Shown here: positions 34,493 through 43,170 of the stretch, piece by piece
Layout: every line of letters begins with the position of its first letter
Numbering within the stretch: position 1 is the stretch's first letter
Assembly: GCA_029555205.1 (NCBI GenBank)
Contig: JAKPTB010000003.1
Location: forward strand, 48,996-112,995
DNA length: 64,000 bases
Source: Bacillota bacterium
Lineage (GTDB): Bacteria; Bacillota; Desulfotomaculia; Desulfotomaculales; Pelotomaculaceae
Direction of reading: 5' to 3'
The notes under the pieces: generated by a model
Databases searched by the model: none
What the model saw: the letters and a program-made list of their open reading frames with translations, nothing else
What the model was told of the DNA's origin: nothing
Program-made: the position numbers and the translations under genes

Positions 34493-35395
34493 CTATTTTA
34501 TTTCCAGGGCTCTTGCGCCGATGGGACTCGGCTTTAAAACCAGGACCCTGCTCTTTACACCGTTCTGGCGAAAAGTATCGCCCATAACCCTGGCAATTAG
34601 CTCCAGGTTAGAATCGGCAAAGGCAATTACCGTAGGTCCTGCCCCGCTCAGCGTTACCCCCCTGGCGCCCGCCAGTTTGGCGGCCGCCAGGACTTTTTTA
34701 AACCCCGGAATATATGAGGAACGAAGAGACTGATGAAGGCGGTCTTCCATGGCCACCCCCAAAAGACTCAGATCTCCCTGCTGCAGGGCTGCAACCAGCA
34801 AGGCAGCCCGCCCCACATTAAAGGAAGCTTCCTGAAAGGATACCTGGAGGGGAAGCATATCCCTGGAGGTTTTGGTGGCAAAAGCAAAATCCGGTATTGC
34901 CACCACCCCCTTCAAACCCGGGGGCGGTTGTATTTTCAGGCACTTTACATCGCCGTCCGCCTGAACCGACACAACAATGCCGCCCAGGACGGCTGGAGCT
35001 ACATTGTCGTGGTGACCCTCCACAGTGCTGGACAAATTGATTATATCCTTGAGGGACAGCTTCCCACCGGACAGGAGGTTTGCCGCGATAACCCCCCCAA
35101 CAATGGCAGAAGTACTGCTGCCAAGGCCGCGGGCTACGGGAATCTGATTGAACAGGCGTAGTTTTAAACCTGCCGGGGAGTAGCCAACCTGGCGAAATAC
35201 ATGCTGAACAGCCTGATAAACCAGGTTGTGCTCATCCCGGGGCAGTTCGGCAGCCCCTTCTCCTGAAATTTCTATAATCAATCCCCGGGAAGCCGGGGTT
35301 ATCTCAACCGTATTGTAAAGCTCCAGGGCCATGCCGAGGCAATCGAAACCAGGCCCGAGATTAGCTGTGGTAGCGGGAACCTGAACCCTTATCAT
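34493..35395 (-). CDS. thrB: Homoserine kinase
   Basis: GHMP kinase that phosphorylates homoserine for threonine synthesis. 300 residues: V-P-A-T-T-A-N-L-G-P-G-F-D near 6-18, P-V-A-R-G-L-G-S-S-T-S-A near 88-99 (ATP loop), and G-V-T-L-S-G-A-G-P-T near 247. ATG with AGGAGGG. Threonine synthase is not in the window. Confidence 0.96.
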   Translation of the reverse strand: MIRVQVPATTANLGPGFDCLGMALELYNTVEITPASRGLIIEISGEGAAELPRDEHNLVYQAVQHVFRQVGYSPAGLKLRLFNQIPVARGLGSSTSAIVGGVIAANLLSGGKLSLKDIINLSSTVEGHHDNVAPAVLGGIVVSVQADGDVKCLKIQPPPGLKGVVAIPDFAFATKTSRDMLPLQVSFQEASFNVGRAALLVAALQQGDLSLLGVAMEDRLHQSLRSSYIPGFKKVLAAAKLAGARGVTLSGAGPTVIAFADSNLELIARVMGDTFRQNGVKSRVLVLKPSPIGARALEIK

Positions 35396-35451
35396 CAGGG
35401 CAACCCTCCTGTACCGGTCCTTTCAGGAAATCAGAGGTGGTCCTGGTAATG

Positions 35452-36741
35452 CTAATCCTCAACCCTGATAACATTAGATACCTCATTTACGGTTGACAGT
35501 TCTTTGATAATTTTCAGGGCATCCTGCAGGTTTTTCTCAAGTACCTCGTGTGTAACCAGTACTATTTCCGCAGCCTGCCCTGTGGTATGTTTCTGAATTA
35601 CAGAAGCAAGACTGACATCGTTATTTCCAAAAACAAAGGCTATGCTTGCCAGGACTCCGGGCCTGTCGGCAACATTCAGGCGGATATAATACTTTGTTGA
35701 AGTCAGGCCCATGGGCTTGATCTCTTTTTCAGTAAAACAGGTACAGCTGATCATGCCGGGAACACCCCGCAGCTGATAGCGGGCAGCACTCATCACGTCA
35801 CCCACAACTGCGCTGGCGGTAGGCAGTTCACCGGCGCCCCGCCCGAAGAACATGACATCGCCTACGGCATCGCCACTGACATGAATGGCGTTATAAACAT
35901 CATCAACCGGGGCCAGGGGATGATCTTCAGGCAAAAGTGCAGGGTGAACCCGCACCTCAATACCGTCATCGCTTTCCTTGGCGATTCCCAGGAGTTTAAC
36001 CACATAATTGAGTTCAGCGGCATATTTTATATCTTCTGTGGTTATGCGGGTTATTCCTTCAATATAAACCCGGTCCAGAGGAACCCTGGTATTAAAAGCA
36101 ATGGAAGCAATGATTGCCAGCTTCCGGGCGGCATCATAGCCTCCCACGTCCGCTGTGGGATCAGCCTCGGCGTAACCTAAAGCCTGCGCCTGGGCAAGTG
36201 CCTCTTCAAAGGTGAGCCCTTCTTTGCTCATCCGGGTCAGCATATAATTGGTGGTACCATTGATTATGCCAATAACCTGCCGGATCCGGTTGGCCGCCAG
36301 GCACTCCTTTAAAGGCTGTATAATGGGTATGCCACCGGCTACGCTGGCTTCAAAAAAGAGATCACAGCCGTTCTCCCCGGCCGCTAGAAACAGTTCTTTG
36401 CCGTGGGCGGCAACCATGTCCTTGTTGGCGGTAACCAGGCTTTTGCCCTGCTTCAGCGCCCCCAGCGAATACTCCAGGGCAGGGTTGATTCCCCCCATTA
36501 CTTCTACCACGATATCAATGTCCGGATTGTTAATAATGTCGCCGGCATCTTTTGTCAAAAGGCCCTGTTCCAGTTCCAGGCCACGGTCCTTGTTGGGATC
36601 GCGTACCAGTATCTTTTTTATTTCGACAGGAGCGCCAACCTTTTGCTCTATCCCTGCCCGGTTTTCCTTAAGGATGCGGTAAACGCCCCGGCCAACAGTA
36701 CCCAGGCCCAGCAGACCGACATTAATTCTACTTTTGGACAC
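35452..36741 (-). CDS. hom: Homoserine dehydrogenase
   Basis: Reduces aspartate semialdehyde to homoserine. 429 residues: NAD(P)-binding V-G-L-L-G-L-G-T-V-G-R-G near 8-19, catalytic domain with G-I-I-N-G-T-T-N-Y-M-L near 158 and D-P-T-A-D-V-G-G-Y-D-A near 195, and a C-terminal ACT domain near 350-425 for feedback by threonine. GTG start. Operon with thrB and lysC. Confidence 0.97.
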   Translation of the reverse strand: MSKSRINVGLLGLGTVGRGVYRILKENRAGIEQKVGAPVEIKKILVRDPNKDRGLELEQGLLTKDAGDIINNPDIDIVVEVMGGINPALEYSLGALKQGKSLVTANKDMVAAHGKELFLAAGENGCDLFFEASVAGGIPIIQPLKECLAANRIRQVIGIINGTTNYMLTRMSKEGLTFEEALAQAQALGYAEADPTADVGGYDAARKLAIIASIAFNTRVPLDRVYIEGITRITTEDIKYAAELNYVVKLLGIAKESDDGIEVRVHPALLPEDHPLAPVDDVYNAIHVSGDAVGDVMFFGRGAGELPTASAVVGDVMSAARYQLRGVPGMISCTCFTEKEIKPMGLTSTKYYIRLNVADRPGVLASIAFVFGNNDVSLASVIQKHTTGQAAEIVLVTHEVLEKNLQDALKIIKELSTVNEVSNVIRVED

Positions 36742-36756
36742 CTGTTATCCCCCTCT

Positions 36757-37209
36757 CTAACCCACATTATGCCCTATAGGGCTGATTTCCCGGACACCAT
36801 CCAGTTGCCGGAGCCGGGCAGTAACATCTTCCACATCCCACTCCATGCCTGCTGTTTCAAAGGTGATGGAAACACTGGCAAGGCCGTTAATGGGAATACT
36901 CTGATTAATTGTCAGTATACTGGTTTTTGCCTCCGCCAGAGTCTTCAGGACCCTGGACAGTATCCCCGGTCGGTGTTCCAAAACCATAGACAAGCTTACC
37001 GTAACCCCGGGGTTCCAACGGTAAAAGGGAAATACCCCGTCCCTGTACTTGTAATAGGCACTGCGGCTCAAGTTTACCTTTTGTACTGCTTCACTTACCG
37101 TGGCAGCCTCGCCGCGCAGGAGTAATTCCCTGGCCAGGGCTGTTTTCAGAATAGCCTCCGGCAGGATATCCTCCTGAACAAGAAAAAACCGGCGTTCTTT
37201 TCTGGCCAT
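36757..37209 (-). CDS. ACT domain protein, UPF0735/PheB type
   Basis: About 150 residues from ATG 37209 (GGAGG/GGGGGG site; an upstream in-frame start at 37248 is possible). N-terminal basic helical part resembling a small DNA- or RNA-binding helix-turn-helix ([18 protein letters not shown]) followed by an ACT domain ([18 protein letters not shown]). Called PheB in B. subtilis. First gene of the threonine operon and probably an amino-acid-sensing regulator of it. Confidence 0.88.
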   Translation of the reverse strand: MARKERRFFLVQEDILPEAILKTALARELLLRGEAATVSEAVQKVNLSRSAYYKYRDGVFPFYRWNPGVTVSLSMVLEHRPGILSRVLKTLAEAKTSILTINQSIPINGLASVSITFETAGMEWDVEDVTARLRQLDGVREISPIGHNVG

Positions 37210-37259
37210 GCCCACCCCCCCGTCCTCCACCAGCGGATATTTTTCCACTCATGGTAGAC

Positions 37260-37288
37260 ATTATAACATTAGCCGGCTGAACAGGCAA
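37260..37288 (-). promoter_or_regulatory. Proximal promoter of ACT-hom-thrB-lysC
   Basis: Minus strand TTGCCT (37283-37288), 17-base spacer, TATAAT (37260-37265), about 50 bases before the ACT gene start. Confidence 0.6.
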
Positions 37289-37385
37289 CGCATTTAAAGA
37301 GCCGGTGTATTTTTTTATCAAAACCGCCGGCCTTTTAACCAACTGAGTCGGACTATCAGGACAGGGCGGTTATTACCCCAACCTA

Positions 37386-37413
37386 ATTATACAATTAGCA
37401 GGAATAATGTCAA
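37386..37413 (-). promoter_or_regulatory. Distal consensus promoter of ACT-hom-thrB-lysC
   Basis: Minus strand TTGACA (37408-37413), 16-base spacer, TATAAT (37386-37391). Both hexamers match consensus exactly. It gives a leader of about 170 bases ahead of the ACT gene. Upstream, 37434-37606 contains only AT-rich DNA and a 10-bp palindrome GGCACGTGCC near 37563. Confidence 0.7.
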
Positions 37414-37607
37414 ACCTGGCCGCAAGGCAAGTACACTAACTCAGATAGAATTAATAAGGGTTTTAGGCAGAAGTGCTGTAGAGTTTATATGAGCCGGTCA
37501 TCCCTCCGGCACCCCCGGTATATCTATACATAATATGTTAATAAAGGCAAAAATGACCTTGTGGCACGTGCCAATTAATATAACAATCCATTATAATACC
37601 CTGATAA

Positions 37608-37632
37608 AGAAAAAACCCCAAAGGGGGTTTAC
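37608..37632 (-). terminator. Second terminator downstream of spoIVA
   Basis: On the minus strand AAACCCCC TTT GGGGTTTTTTC: short GC stem and a T tract. Confidence 0.7.
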
Positions 37633-37720
37633 TTGTTTAAATTAGACATCCATATCGCTGACGCGGCACCAGCAGAGGTTGAAAATGTCTATTTTCAGGT
37701 TTGAGGTCCTTTTCAAAAAT

Positions 37721-37742
37721 AATAACCGGCCAGGCGACCGGT
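37721..37742 (-). terminator. Terminator of spoIVA
   Basis: Minus strand ACCGG ... CCGGT, eight bases after the spoIVA stop, followed by TATTATTTTT. Confidence 0.6.
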
Positions 37743-37749
37743 CATACTT

Positions 37750-39228
37750 TCAGATGATAATGCAGATGAGCCCGCCGGAGCCCTCGTTGACAATCCGCTG
37801 AAGAGTCTCCTGCAGCTTAAGTTGGGCGTTTTCCGGCATACGGTGGAGTTTGTTCTGGATTCCCTCCCGCACGAGATCATGCACAGATTTCCCAAATATT
37901 TCAGATTTCCAGATTTTCTGCGGGTTATCCTCAAATTCTCTAAGCATATACTGCACCAGTTCTTCACATTGCTTCTCAGTTCCGATAATAGGTGTAATTT
38001 CAGTGGTAATATCGGCCTTAATCATGTGCAGCGACGGGGCGGTTGCTTTTAATTTGACGCCGAAACGGTTACCCTGACGGATCAACTCCGGCTCCTCCAG
38101 GACCAACTCTTCCAGGGTTGGCGTTACCACACCATAGCCGTTATCCCTGACCTCGCCAAGGGCCTGGGCAACCTTGTCATACTCCCGCTTGGCCACGCTG
38201 AGTTCCTTGACCAGACGGAAGAGTTCCTTTTCTCCTTCAATATTAAAACCGGATTGTTCGCTCAACACCTGATAAAAAAGCGCCGGATCCGATGTGATCC
38301 CGATGGAGGCCGATCCTGTGCCCATATCAAGACTGCGCAGGCTGACCTGATCCACAAATTCATATTCCGCCAGGGATTCCACAGCTCCGTTAACGTCCCT
38401 CAAGCGGCGGACATTTTTAACCGTCTCCCGCACTGAATCCTCAAATTTTTGCCGCAGCCAGTGTTTGAATTCCAATTCTTCCACCCAGGGCGGAAGGCTG
38501 ATGTTGACTTCGTTGACTGGAAATTCATAAAGCAGTTTTTCAAGAATATTCAAGATATCAGCCTGGGTCATCCGGGCACAATCGACGGGCAGCACCGGCA
38601 CATCATATTTCTCGCTCAGTTCTGCTGCCAGCTGCTGTGCTTCCTCCCCCTCCGCATCGGTGCTGTTGAGAAGAACCAGGAAGGGGCGGTTGATATCCTT
38701 CATTTCTTCAATTACTCTTTCCTCGGCGTCAATATAGCTTTCCCTGTCGATTTCCGTGATGCTTCCATCAGTGGTCATAACCAGGCCCATGGTGGAGTGC
38801 TCGGAGATGACCTTGCGGGTACCGACTTCGGCAGCTTCCTGGAAGGGAATCGGTTCTTCAAACCACGGAGTGGAAACCATTCTTGGACCGTCATCTTCTT
38901 CATACCCCAGGGCTCCTTCAACCCGGTAGCCCACACAGTCAACCATGCGCATTTTTACATTTAAATTCGGAGTTATTTGTATTTCCACTGCTTCGTTAGG
39001 AATGAACTTGGGTTCGGTAGTCATAACCGTCCGGCCCGCCGCCCCCTGGGGCAGTTCATCCTTAGTCCGTTCCCGGTCATGAACATTTTTCATATTGGGG
39101 AGTACCATTAACTCCATGAACCGTCGAATAAATGTGGATTTGCCGGTGCGAACGCCCCCAACTACGCCGAGATACAGATCCCCCCCGGTGCGTTCCGCAA
39201 TATCGCGGAAAATGTCGGTTCTTTCCAT
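37750..39228 (-). CDS. spoIVA: Stage IV sporulation protein A (spore coat basement ATPase)
   Basis: ATP-hydrolysing protein that polymerises on the outer forespore membrane and anchors coat and cortex assembly. 492 residues from ATG 39228 (AAGGAGGG), equal to the length I know for the B. subtilis protein. N terminus M-E-R-T-D-I-F-R-D-I-A-E-R-T-G-G-D and Walker A G-V-V-G-G-V-R-T-G-K-S-T near 22-33 are diagnostic; Walker B-like M-V-D-C-V-G near 100. The C terminus G-S-G-G-L-I-C-I-I-I matches the conserved tail. Expressed in the mother cell; a SigE-like promoter lies upstream. Confidence 0.98.
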   Translation of the reverse strand: MERTDIFRDIAERTGGDLYLGVVGGVRTGKSTFIRRFMELMVLPNMKNVHDRERTKDELPQGAAGRTVMTTEPKFIPNEAVEIQITPNLNVKMRMVDCVGYRVEGALGYEEDDGPRMVSTPWFEEPIPFQEAAEVGTRKVISEHSTMGLVMTTDGSITEIDRESYIDAEERVIEEMKDINRPFLVLLNSTDAEGEEAQQLAAELSEKYDVPVLPVDCARMTQADILNILEKLLYEFPVNEVNISLPPWVEELEFKHWLRQKFEDSVRETVKNVRRLRDVNGAVESLAEYEFVDQVSLRSLDMGTGSASIGITSDPALFYQVLSEQSGFNIEGEKELFRLVKELSVAKREYDKVAQALGEVRDNGYGVVTPTLEELVLEEPELIRQGNRFGVKLKATAPSLHMIKADITTEITPIIGTEKQCEELVQYMLREFEDNPQKIWKSEIFGKSVHDLVREGIQNKLHRMPENAQLKLQETLQRIVNEGSGGLICIII

Positions 39229-39376
39229 GTACACACTCCCTCCTTAAAAAATTTGGCAAAATACATCTGTATCTAAACGGTTTGCATCCCTCCCCCGTAC
39301 CAGCGAAACATATCTTTAAACCCCCATGAACCTAGTCCACGTCTATTTTTTTCCAATGGCATACAATAACATTATA

Positions 39377-39405
39377 TATATATGAGGCTAATGGACTAAT
39401 ATGAC
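39377..39405 (-). promoter_or_regulatory. SigE-like sporulation promoter of spoIVA
   Basis: Minus strand GTCATATT (39398-39405) fits the SigE -35 consensus GKMATATT exactly; after 13 bases CATATATA (39377-39384) resembles the -10 CATACANT. Leader of about 140 bases to the spoIVA ATG. The match to known SigE control of spoIVA supports it. Confidence 0.55.
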
Positions 39406-39482
39406 CTGGCCCAAGAAAATTCAAAATAAATAATGCCAATTATTACCTTCTGCTAATTATCTAAATAAAATATTGAACAAAA

Positions 39483-39545
39483 AACACCCGGTATTACCTC
39501 CAGGTGTTATTTAGAAAAAGTATTTTTACCGGCCTTTTAGGCCGG
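39483..39545 (-). terminator. Two terminator hairpins downstream of the glutaredoxin-like gene
   Basis: Minus strand CCGGCC-TAAAA-GGCCGG (39529-39545), and then AACACC...GGTGTT (39483-39510) followed by TTTTTTG. Together they end transcription of the gene at 39610 and separate it from spoIVA. Confidence 0.7.
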
Positions 39546-39589
39546 CGGACTATGCTCTAAACACTTCAAAATCCTATGCCGGAATCTTT

Positions 39590-39608
39590 CGCCGGCACCC
39601 GGCCGGCG
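39590..39608 (-). promoter_or_regulatory. Candidate bacterial SECIS element
   Basis: Minus strand CGCCGGC (39602-39608), loop CGGGT, GCCGGCG (39590-39596): a 7-bp GC stem that begins 10 bases after the in-frame TGA at 39619-39621, so the apical loop begins 17 bases after the TGA. Bacterial SECIS hairpins lie directly downstream of the UGA, with the loop some 16-37 bases away and a G in the first loop positions; this fits. No T run follows, so it is not a terminator, and two real terminators lie further down. Confidence 0.6.
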
Positions 39609-39609
39609 C

Positions 39610-39834
39610 TTATACTCCTCAGGTTCCCCCGAAACCAATTTTGATCTTGCCATTTTCAAAGATTACCGGTACTTTGCGCTTTCCTCCGGTAAGCTTCAGC
39701 ATTTTATCCAGTGCAGCCTGATCTTTCTTTACATCATAGTAATCATAGGGAACCTTCCTGCCGGCAAGGTCTTCCCTGGCTTTGTCCGTGTATGGACAGC
39801 CTTCCTTTCCAAAAACCAGTACCCTGTCAGACAT
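39610..39834 (-). CDS. Glutaredoxin-like protein, probable selenoprotein with C-terminal Sec-Gly-Val ('UXX-star' type)
   Basis: Small thioredoxin-fold protein: beta strand V-L-V-F-G-K, C-P-Y-T redox site near 13-16, V-P-V-I cis-Pro motif near 56-59, and G-F-G-G-T near 67-71. A plain reading stops at TGA (39619-39621) after 71 residues. In frame, TGA is followed by GGA GTA TAA, giving Thr-Sec-Gly-Val-stop and 74 residues. My recollection of the 'UXX-star (seleno)protein' family is of glutaredoxin-like proteins ending in U-x-x-stop, which this matches. A SECIS-like hairpin follows. Start ATG with GGAGAA. sel genes are not in the window. If TGA is a stop, it is a 71-residue glutaredoxin-like protein. 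Confidence 0.72.
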
Positions 39835-39913
39835 TTCTCCAATTAAACCCCCCTTCCTGTATTTACCATTATTATAGCAAAAAAATTAAGAATAGACCGG
39901 GATTTTTTGCCTG

Positions 39914-40963
39914 TCAATAAACACCCTTCCGAGCAAATGAATCCGCCCTGGCCACCTCTTCCATTTCGTGAGTCTTGCCGCGGGTCATCAACTTGCTGAC
40001 TGCGGTTGCAGGCTGCAACCCCTCAAACAACACCCGGTAAATCTGCTCGGTAATGGGCATCTCCACAGCAAAACGAGCTGACAGGCGCCTGGCGGCTTTC
40101 GTAGTACGGACTCCTTCAACCACCATTCTGACCCCTGCGACGGCCTCTTCCACAGGCTCGCCCTGCCCGATGGCGATTCCGGCCCGCCGGTTGCGGCTGT
40201 GCATGCTGGTACAGGTCACAATCAGGTCACCCACACCGGACAGTCCGGAAAATGTGAGCGGGTTGGCCCCCATGGCGATACCGAGACGGGTTATCTCCGC
40301 CAGGCCGCGGGTCATTAAGGCTGCCTTGGTATTGTCCCCAAAACCCAGCCCGTCAGCTATCCCCGTACCCAGGGCAATAATGTTCTTAAGGGACCCACCC
40401 AGCTCAACCCCGGTCACATCCGGGTTGGTATAAACCCTGAAAAACTCGCACATAAACAAATCCTGCACATACTCCGCGTTTTTCAGGCAGGACGAAGCTG
40501 CTACCACCGCCGTGGGAATATCCCTGCCTACCTCCTCGGCATGACTGGGTCCGGAAAGAACCACATATTTTTCCAGCAAATCCGCCCCCGCTTCTTCGGC
40601 AAACACCATGGACATGCGGCAAAGGCTTTCTTCTTCAATTCCCTTGGCAACGTTAATAATAATGGTCTTCGCGGGTAGATAGGGGATCGCCTTGCGCAGG
40701 ACTTCCCGAAAAGCATGGGAAGGCACTCCAAAGAGGACGACATCCGCTTCAGCCAAAGTTTTTTCCAAATCAACAGTGGCCTCCACACCGGGAGGTATTA
40801 CAACCCCGGGCAAAAACTGGCTGTTTTCCCGGGTTTCGTTTATTTCCCTGACCTGTTCCGGACAAATCGACCACACCCTTACCTTATGACCTAACCGGGC
40901 CAGGAGTCTGGACAGGGCAGTTGCCCAACTACCCGCGCCAAGAACCCCGATTTTCTTGCTCAC
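39914..40963 (-). CDS. gpsA: Glycerol-3-phosphate dehydrogenase [NAD(P)+]
   Basis: Makes glycerol-3-phosphate for phospholipids. 349 residues: [13 protein letters not shown] near 5-17 (NAD site), [10 protein letters not shown] near 138, and [13 protein letters not shown] near 190 with the catalytic Lys. Lies 14 bases after plsY, next step of the same pathway. Confidence 0.97.
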   Translation of the reverse strand: MSKKIGVLGAGSWATALSRLLARLGHKVRVWSICPEQVREINETRENSQFLPGVVIPPGVEATVDLEKTLAEADVVLFGVPSHAFREVLRKAIPYLPAKTIIINVAKGIEEESLCRMSMVFAEEAGADLLEKYVVLSGPSHAEEVGRDIPTAVVAASSCLKNAEYVQDLFMCEFFRVYTNPDVTGVELGGSLKNIIALGTGIADGLGFGDNTKAALMTRGLAEITRLGIAMGANPLTFSGLSGVGDLIVTCTSMHSRNRRAGIAIGQGEPVEEAVAGVRMVVEGVRTTKAARRLSARFAVEMPITEQIYRVLFEGLQPATAVSKLMTRGKTHEMEEVARADSFARKGVY

Positions 40964-40977
40964 CTGTCCACCTCCGC

Positions 40978-41565
40978 TTATACTTTTTTCTTGCCGATTC
41001 TGGGCTCGGTCTTCTCAATCAACCTTTTGATATTGGGTATGTGCTTGTATACTGAAAAAGCTGCGAAGAACCCCCCCAAAGCCAGATAGGGCCACTCCAG
41101 CCTGTACACCATCATCAATACAGGAATTGAGACCACAGCCGTGATTGAACCCACGGAAACATACCTGGTCAGCCCCACAACAACCAGCCAGATTGCCATG
41201 GCCCAAATTCCCACTGGTAAGGAGATGGCAGTAATTATCCCCACGCCGGTAGCAACGAGCTTCCCGCCCTTGAATCCCAGAAACACAGGCCAGCTGTGCC
41301 CGGCCAGGGCAGCCACAGAGGATCCGGCAACCAGCAGGGGGGGGCCGTAATGTTTGGCCAGCAGCACAACCAGGACTCCCTTGCCGAGGTCCCCGGCCAG
41401 GGCCAGCAAACCCGCCGCCGGACCGGCATTCCGCCAGACATTGGTCATGCCTACGTTGCCGCTGCCGCACTTGCGGATGTCAATTCCTTTCCAGCAGCGC
41501 GCCACAAGATAGCTGAAGGGGATTGAGCCAATCAGATAGCTAACTATGACAACCCAGTAAGACAT
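40978..41565 (-). CDS. plsY: Glycerol-3-phosphate acyltransferase PlsY
   Basis: Membrane enzyme that acylates glycerol-3-phosphate with acyl-phosphate. 195 residues from ATG 41565, chosen for the GGAGGAGAG site; the frame is open to 41673 but without a site. Signatures: [11 protein letters not shown] near the N terminus, [10 protein letters not shown] near 35, [14 protein letters not shown] near 90. About five membrane helices. Confidence 0.96.
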   Translation of the reverse strand: MSYWVVIVSYLIGSIPFSYLVARCWKGIDIRKCGSGNVGMTNVWRNAGPAAGLLALAGDLGKGVLVVLLAKHYGPPLLVAGSSVAALAGHSWPVFLGFKGGKLVATGVGIITAISLPVGIWAMAIWLVVVGLTRYVSVGSITAVVSIPVLMMVYRLEWPYLALGGFFAAFSVYKHIPNIKRLIEKTEPRIGKKKV

Positions 41566-41650
41566 TGCAACTCTCCTCCAGATAGCGATGTCAGCGATGA
41601 CAGTGGTCTGCCGGCGCGGATGCCGGGCGGACCGGGATGTCATGATACCA

Positions 41651-41704
41651 GGGACGGTTCTCCTGGCCGGCAAGTCTCAAGGAGACGGTTCTCCTGTCAC
41701 CTTG
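41651..41704. repeat. REP-like repeat, two copies of G-A-C-G-G-T-T-C-T-C-C-T-G
   Basis: Copies at 41651-41666 (GGGACGGTTCTCCTGG) and 41681-41704 (GGAGACGGTTCTCCTGTCACC...), 30 bases apart, in the gap between der and plsY. The second copy can fold back (GGAGA/TCTCC). The motif GGGACGGTTCTCCTGTCACC is one I associate with dispersed repeats in clostridial genomes, often related to REP/RAYT elements. Confidence 0.55.
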
Positions 41705-41748
41705 TTCACCTGTTTTGACACCCTTGTTGTACGAAGGAATAATTACTG

Positions 41749-43080
41749 TTAAACCTCTTTTGCCCTTTTCCGGAGAATGAAGCGTACTGGGGTCCCCTCA
41801 AACCCGTAAGCCGACCGGACCTGGTTTTCAAGATAGCGCAGATAAGAAAAATGCATGAGTTCCGGGTCATTTACGAAAAGAACAAATTTCGGCGGCTTCA
41901 CTCCGGCCTGGGTAACGTAAAAGATCTTGAGCTTCCTGGACCTGTCGGAGGGAGGCGGGGTCTGCAGCACCGCTTCCCGGAACAGATTGTTTAAATCCGC
42001 AGTAGCAATGCGGGTAGCCTGCTGCTCGGCAACGAAATCAACCAGTTCCAGCACTTTCTGAACTCTTCTCCCTGTAAGGGCTGATGTAAAAATCAAGGGT
42101 ACATACTGCATAAAGCCAAGTTCCATCCGGATTTTTTCAGTAAAACGGTTCATGGTGCGGTCGTCTTTTTCCACCAGGTCCCATTTATTAACCACCAGGA
42201 CCGACGCCTTGCCGGCTTCGTGGACATAACCGGCAATGCGCTTATCCTGTTCAGTGACGCCCTCTGTGGCATCCACAACGATCAGAACTACATCGCTCCG
42301 GTCCACAGCCCGCAGCGCGCGAATCACGCTGTATTTTTCCGTGGGGCGGTCGATCCTGCCCCTGCGCCGCATCCCCGCCGTATCGATGATGACATAGTGC
42401 CTGCCCTCCCGCTCAAAGGCGGTATCGATAGCGTCCCTGGTAGTGCCGGGTACGTTGCTGACAATCACCCGCTCCTCTCCCAGGATAGAGTTGACAAGGG
42501 AGGATTTGCCCACATTGGGCCGGCCCACCACAGCTATTTTAATGACATCGGCTTCATACTCCTCAGCTGTCACTTCCGGCAGGAGTTCAACCAGCCTGTC
42601 CAGCATATCGCCGGTATTCAAACCCTCCGCTGCTGAAACGGGTACCGGGTCTCCCAGACCCAGCTGGTAAAAATCATAAGTTAAAGAAGGCTGATCAAAG
42701 TTTTCAACTTTATTAGCCACCAGTACCACTGGTTTATTGGCTTTGCGAATCATTAAGGCGATTTCCAGATCATCCGGGTTCAGACCGGACCTGGCATCCA
42801 CTACAAAAAGAACTGCATCCGACTCGCGGACGGCAAGTTCCACTTGTTGCCGGACACCTTTCATAATTTCGCCGTCTTCCTGGAAATCGAGTCCCCCGGT
42901 ATCAACCAGGGTGAAACTGCGTCCCGCCCACTCGGCGTCTTGATACAGGCGGTCCCTGGTCACCCCCGGCTCTCCTTCCACAATAGCCACCCTGCCCCCC
43001 ACAATCCGGTTAAAGAGTGTCGATTTACCTACATTGGGGCGGCCCAGAATGGCGACAACCGGTTTAGGCACGATCTTCAC
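41749..43080 (-). CDS. der: Ribosome biogenesis GTPase Der (EngA)
   Basis: Double-GTPase needed for 50S assembly. 443 residues: first G domain with G-R-P-N-V-G-K-S-T near 13-21, D-T-G-G and N-K-V-E; second with G-R-P-N-V-G-K-S-S near 188-196, D-T-A-G and N-K-W-D; C-terminal KH-like domain (K-I-F-Y-V-T-Q-A-G-V-K-P-P near 390). Typical length. Upstream of plsY and gpsA on the same strand. Confidence 0.98.
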   Translation of the reverse strand: MKIVPKPVVAILGRPNVGKSTLFNRIVGGRVAIVEGEPGVTRDRLYQDAEWAGRSFTLVDTGGLDFQEDGEIMKGVRQQVELAVRESDAVLFVVDARSGLNPDDLEIALMIRKANKPVVLVANKVENFDQPSLTYDFYQLGLGDPVPVSAAEGLNTGDMLDRLVELLPEVTAEEYEADVIKIAVVGRPNVGKSSLVNSILGEERVIVSNVPGTTRDAIDTAFEREGRHYVIIDTAGMRRRGRIDRPTEKYSVIRALRAVDRSDVVLIVVDATEGVTEQDKRIAGYVHEAGKASVLVVNKWDLVEKDDRTMNRFTEKIRMELGFMQYVPLIFTSALTGRRVQKVLELVDFVAEQQATRIATADLNNLFREAVLQTPPPSDRSRKLKIFYVTQAGVKPPKFVLFVNDPELMHFSYLRYLENQVRSAYGFEGTPVRFILRKRAKEV

Positions 43081-43170
43081 CTCCTCCGCGTATACACCCG
43101 GCCAATGACATCTTATCTATTCTGTTCTATTTCGTCCCATCATATTATTTTGCCCTGATTTTGCTAAAGT

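Noticed and set aside
39590..39608. Terminator at the end of the glutaredoxin-like gene
   Set aside because: The hairpin is not followed by a T run (AAAG follows) and real terminators lie further downstream; SECIS fits better.
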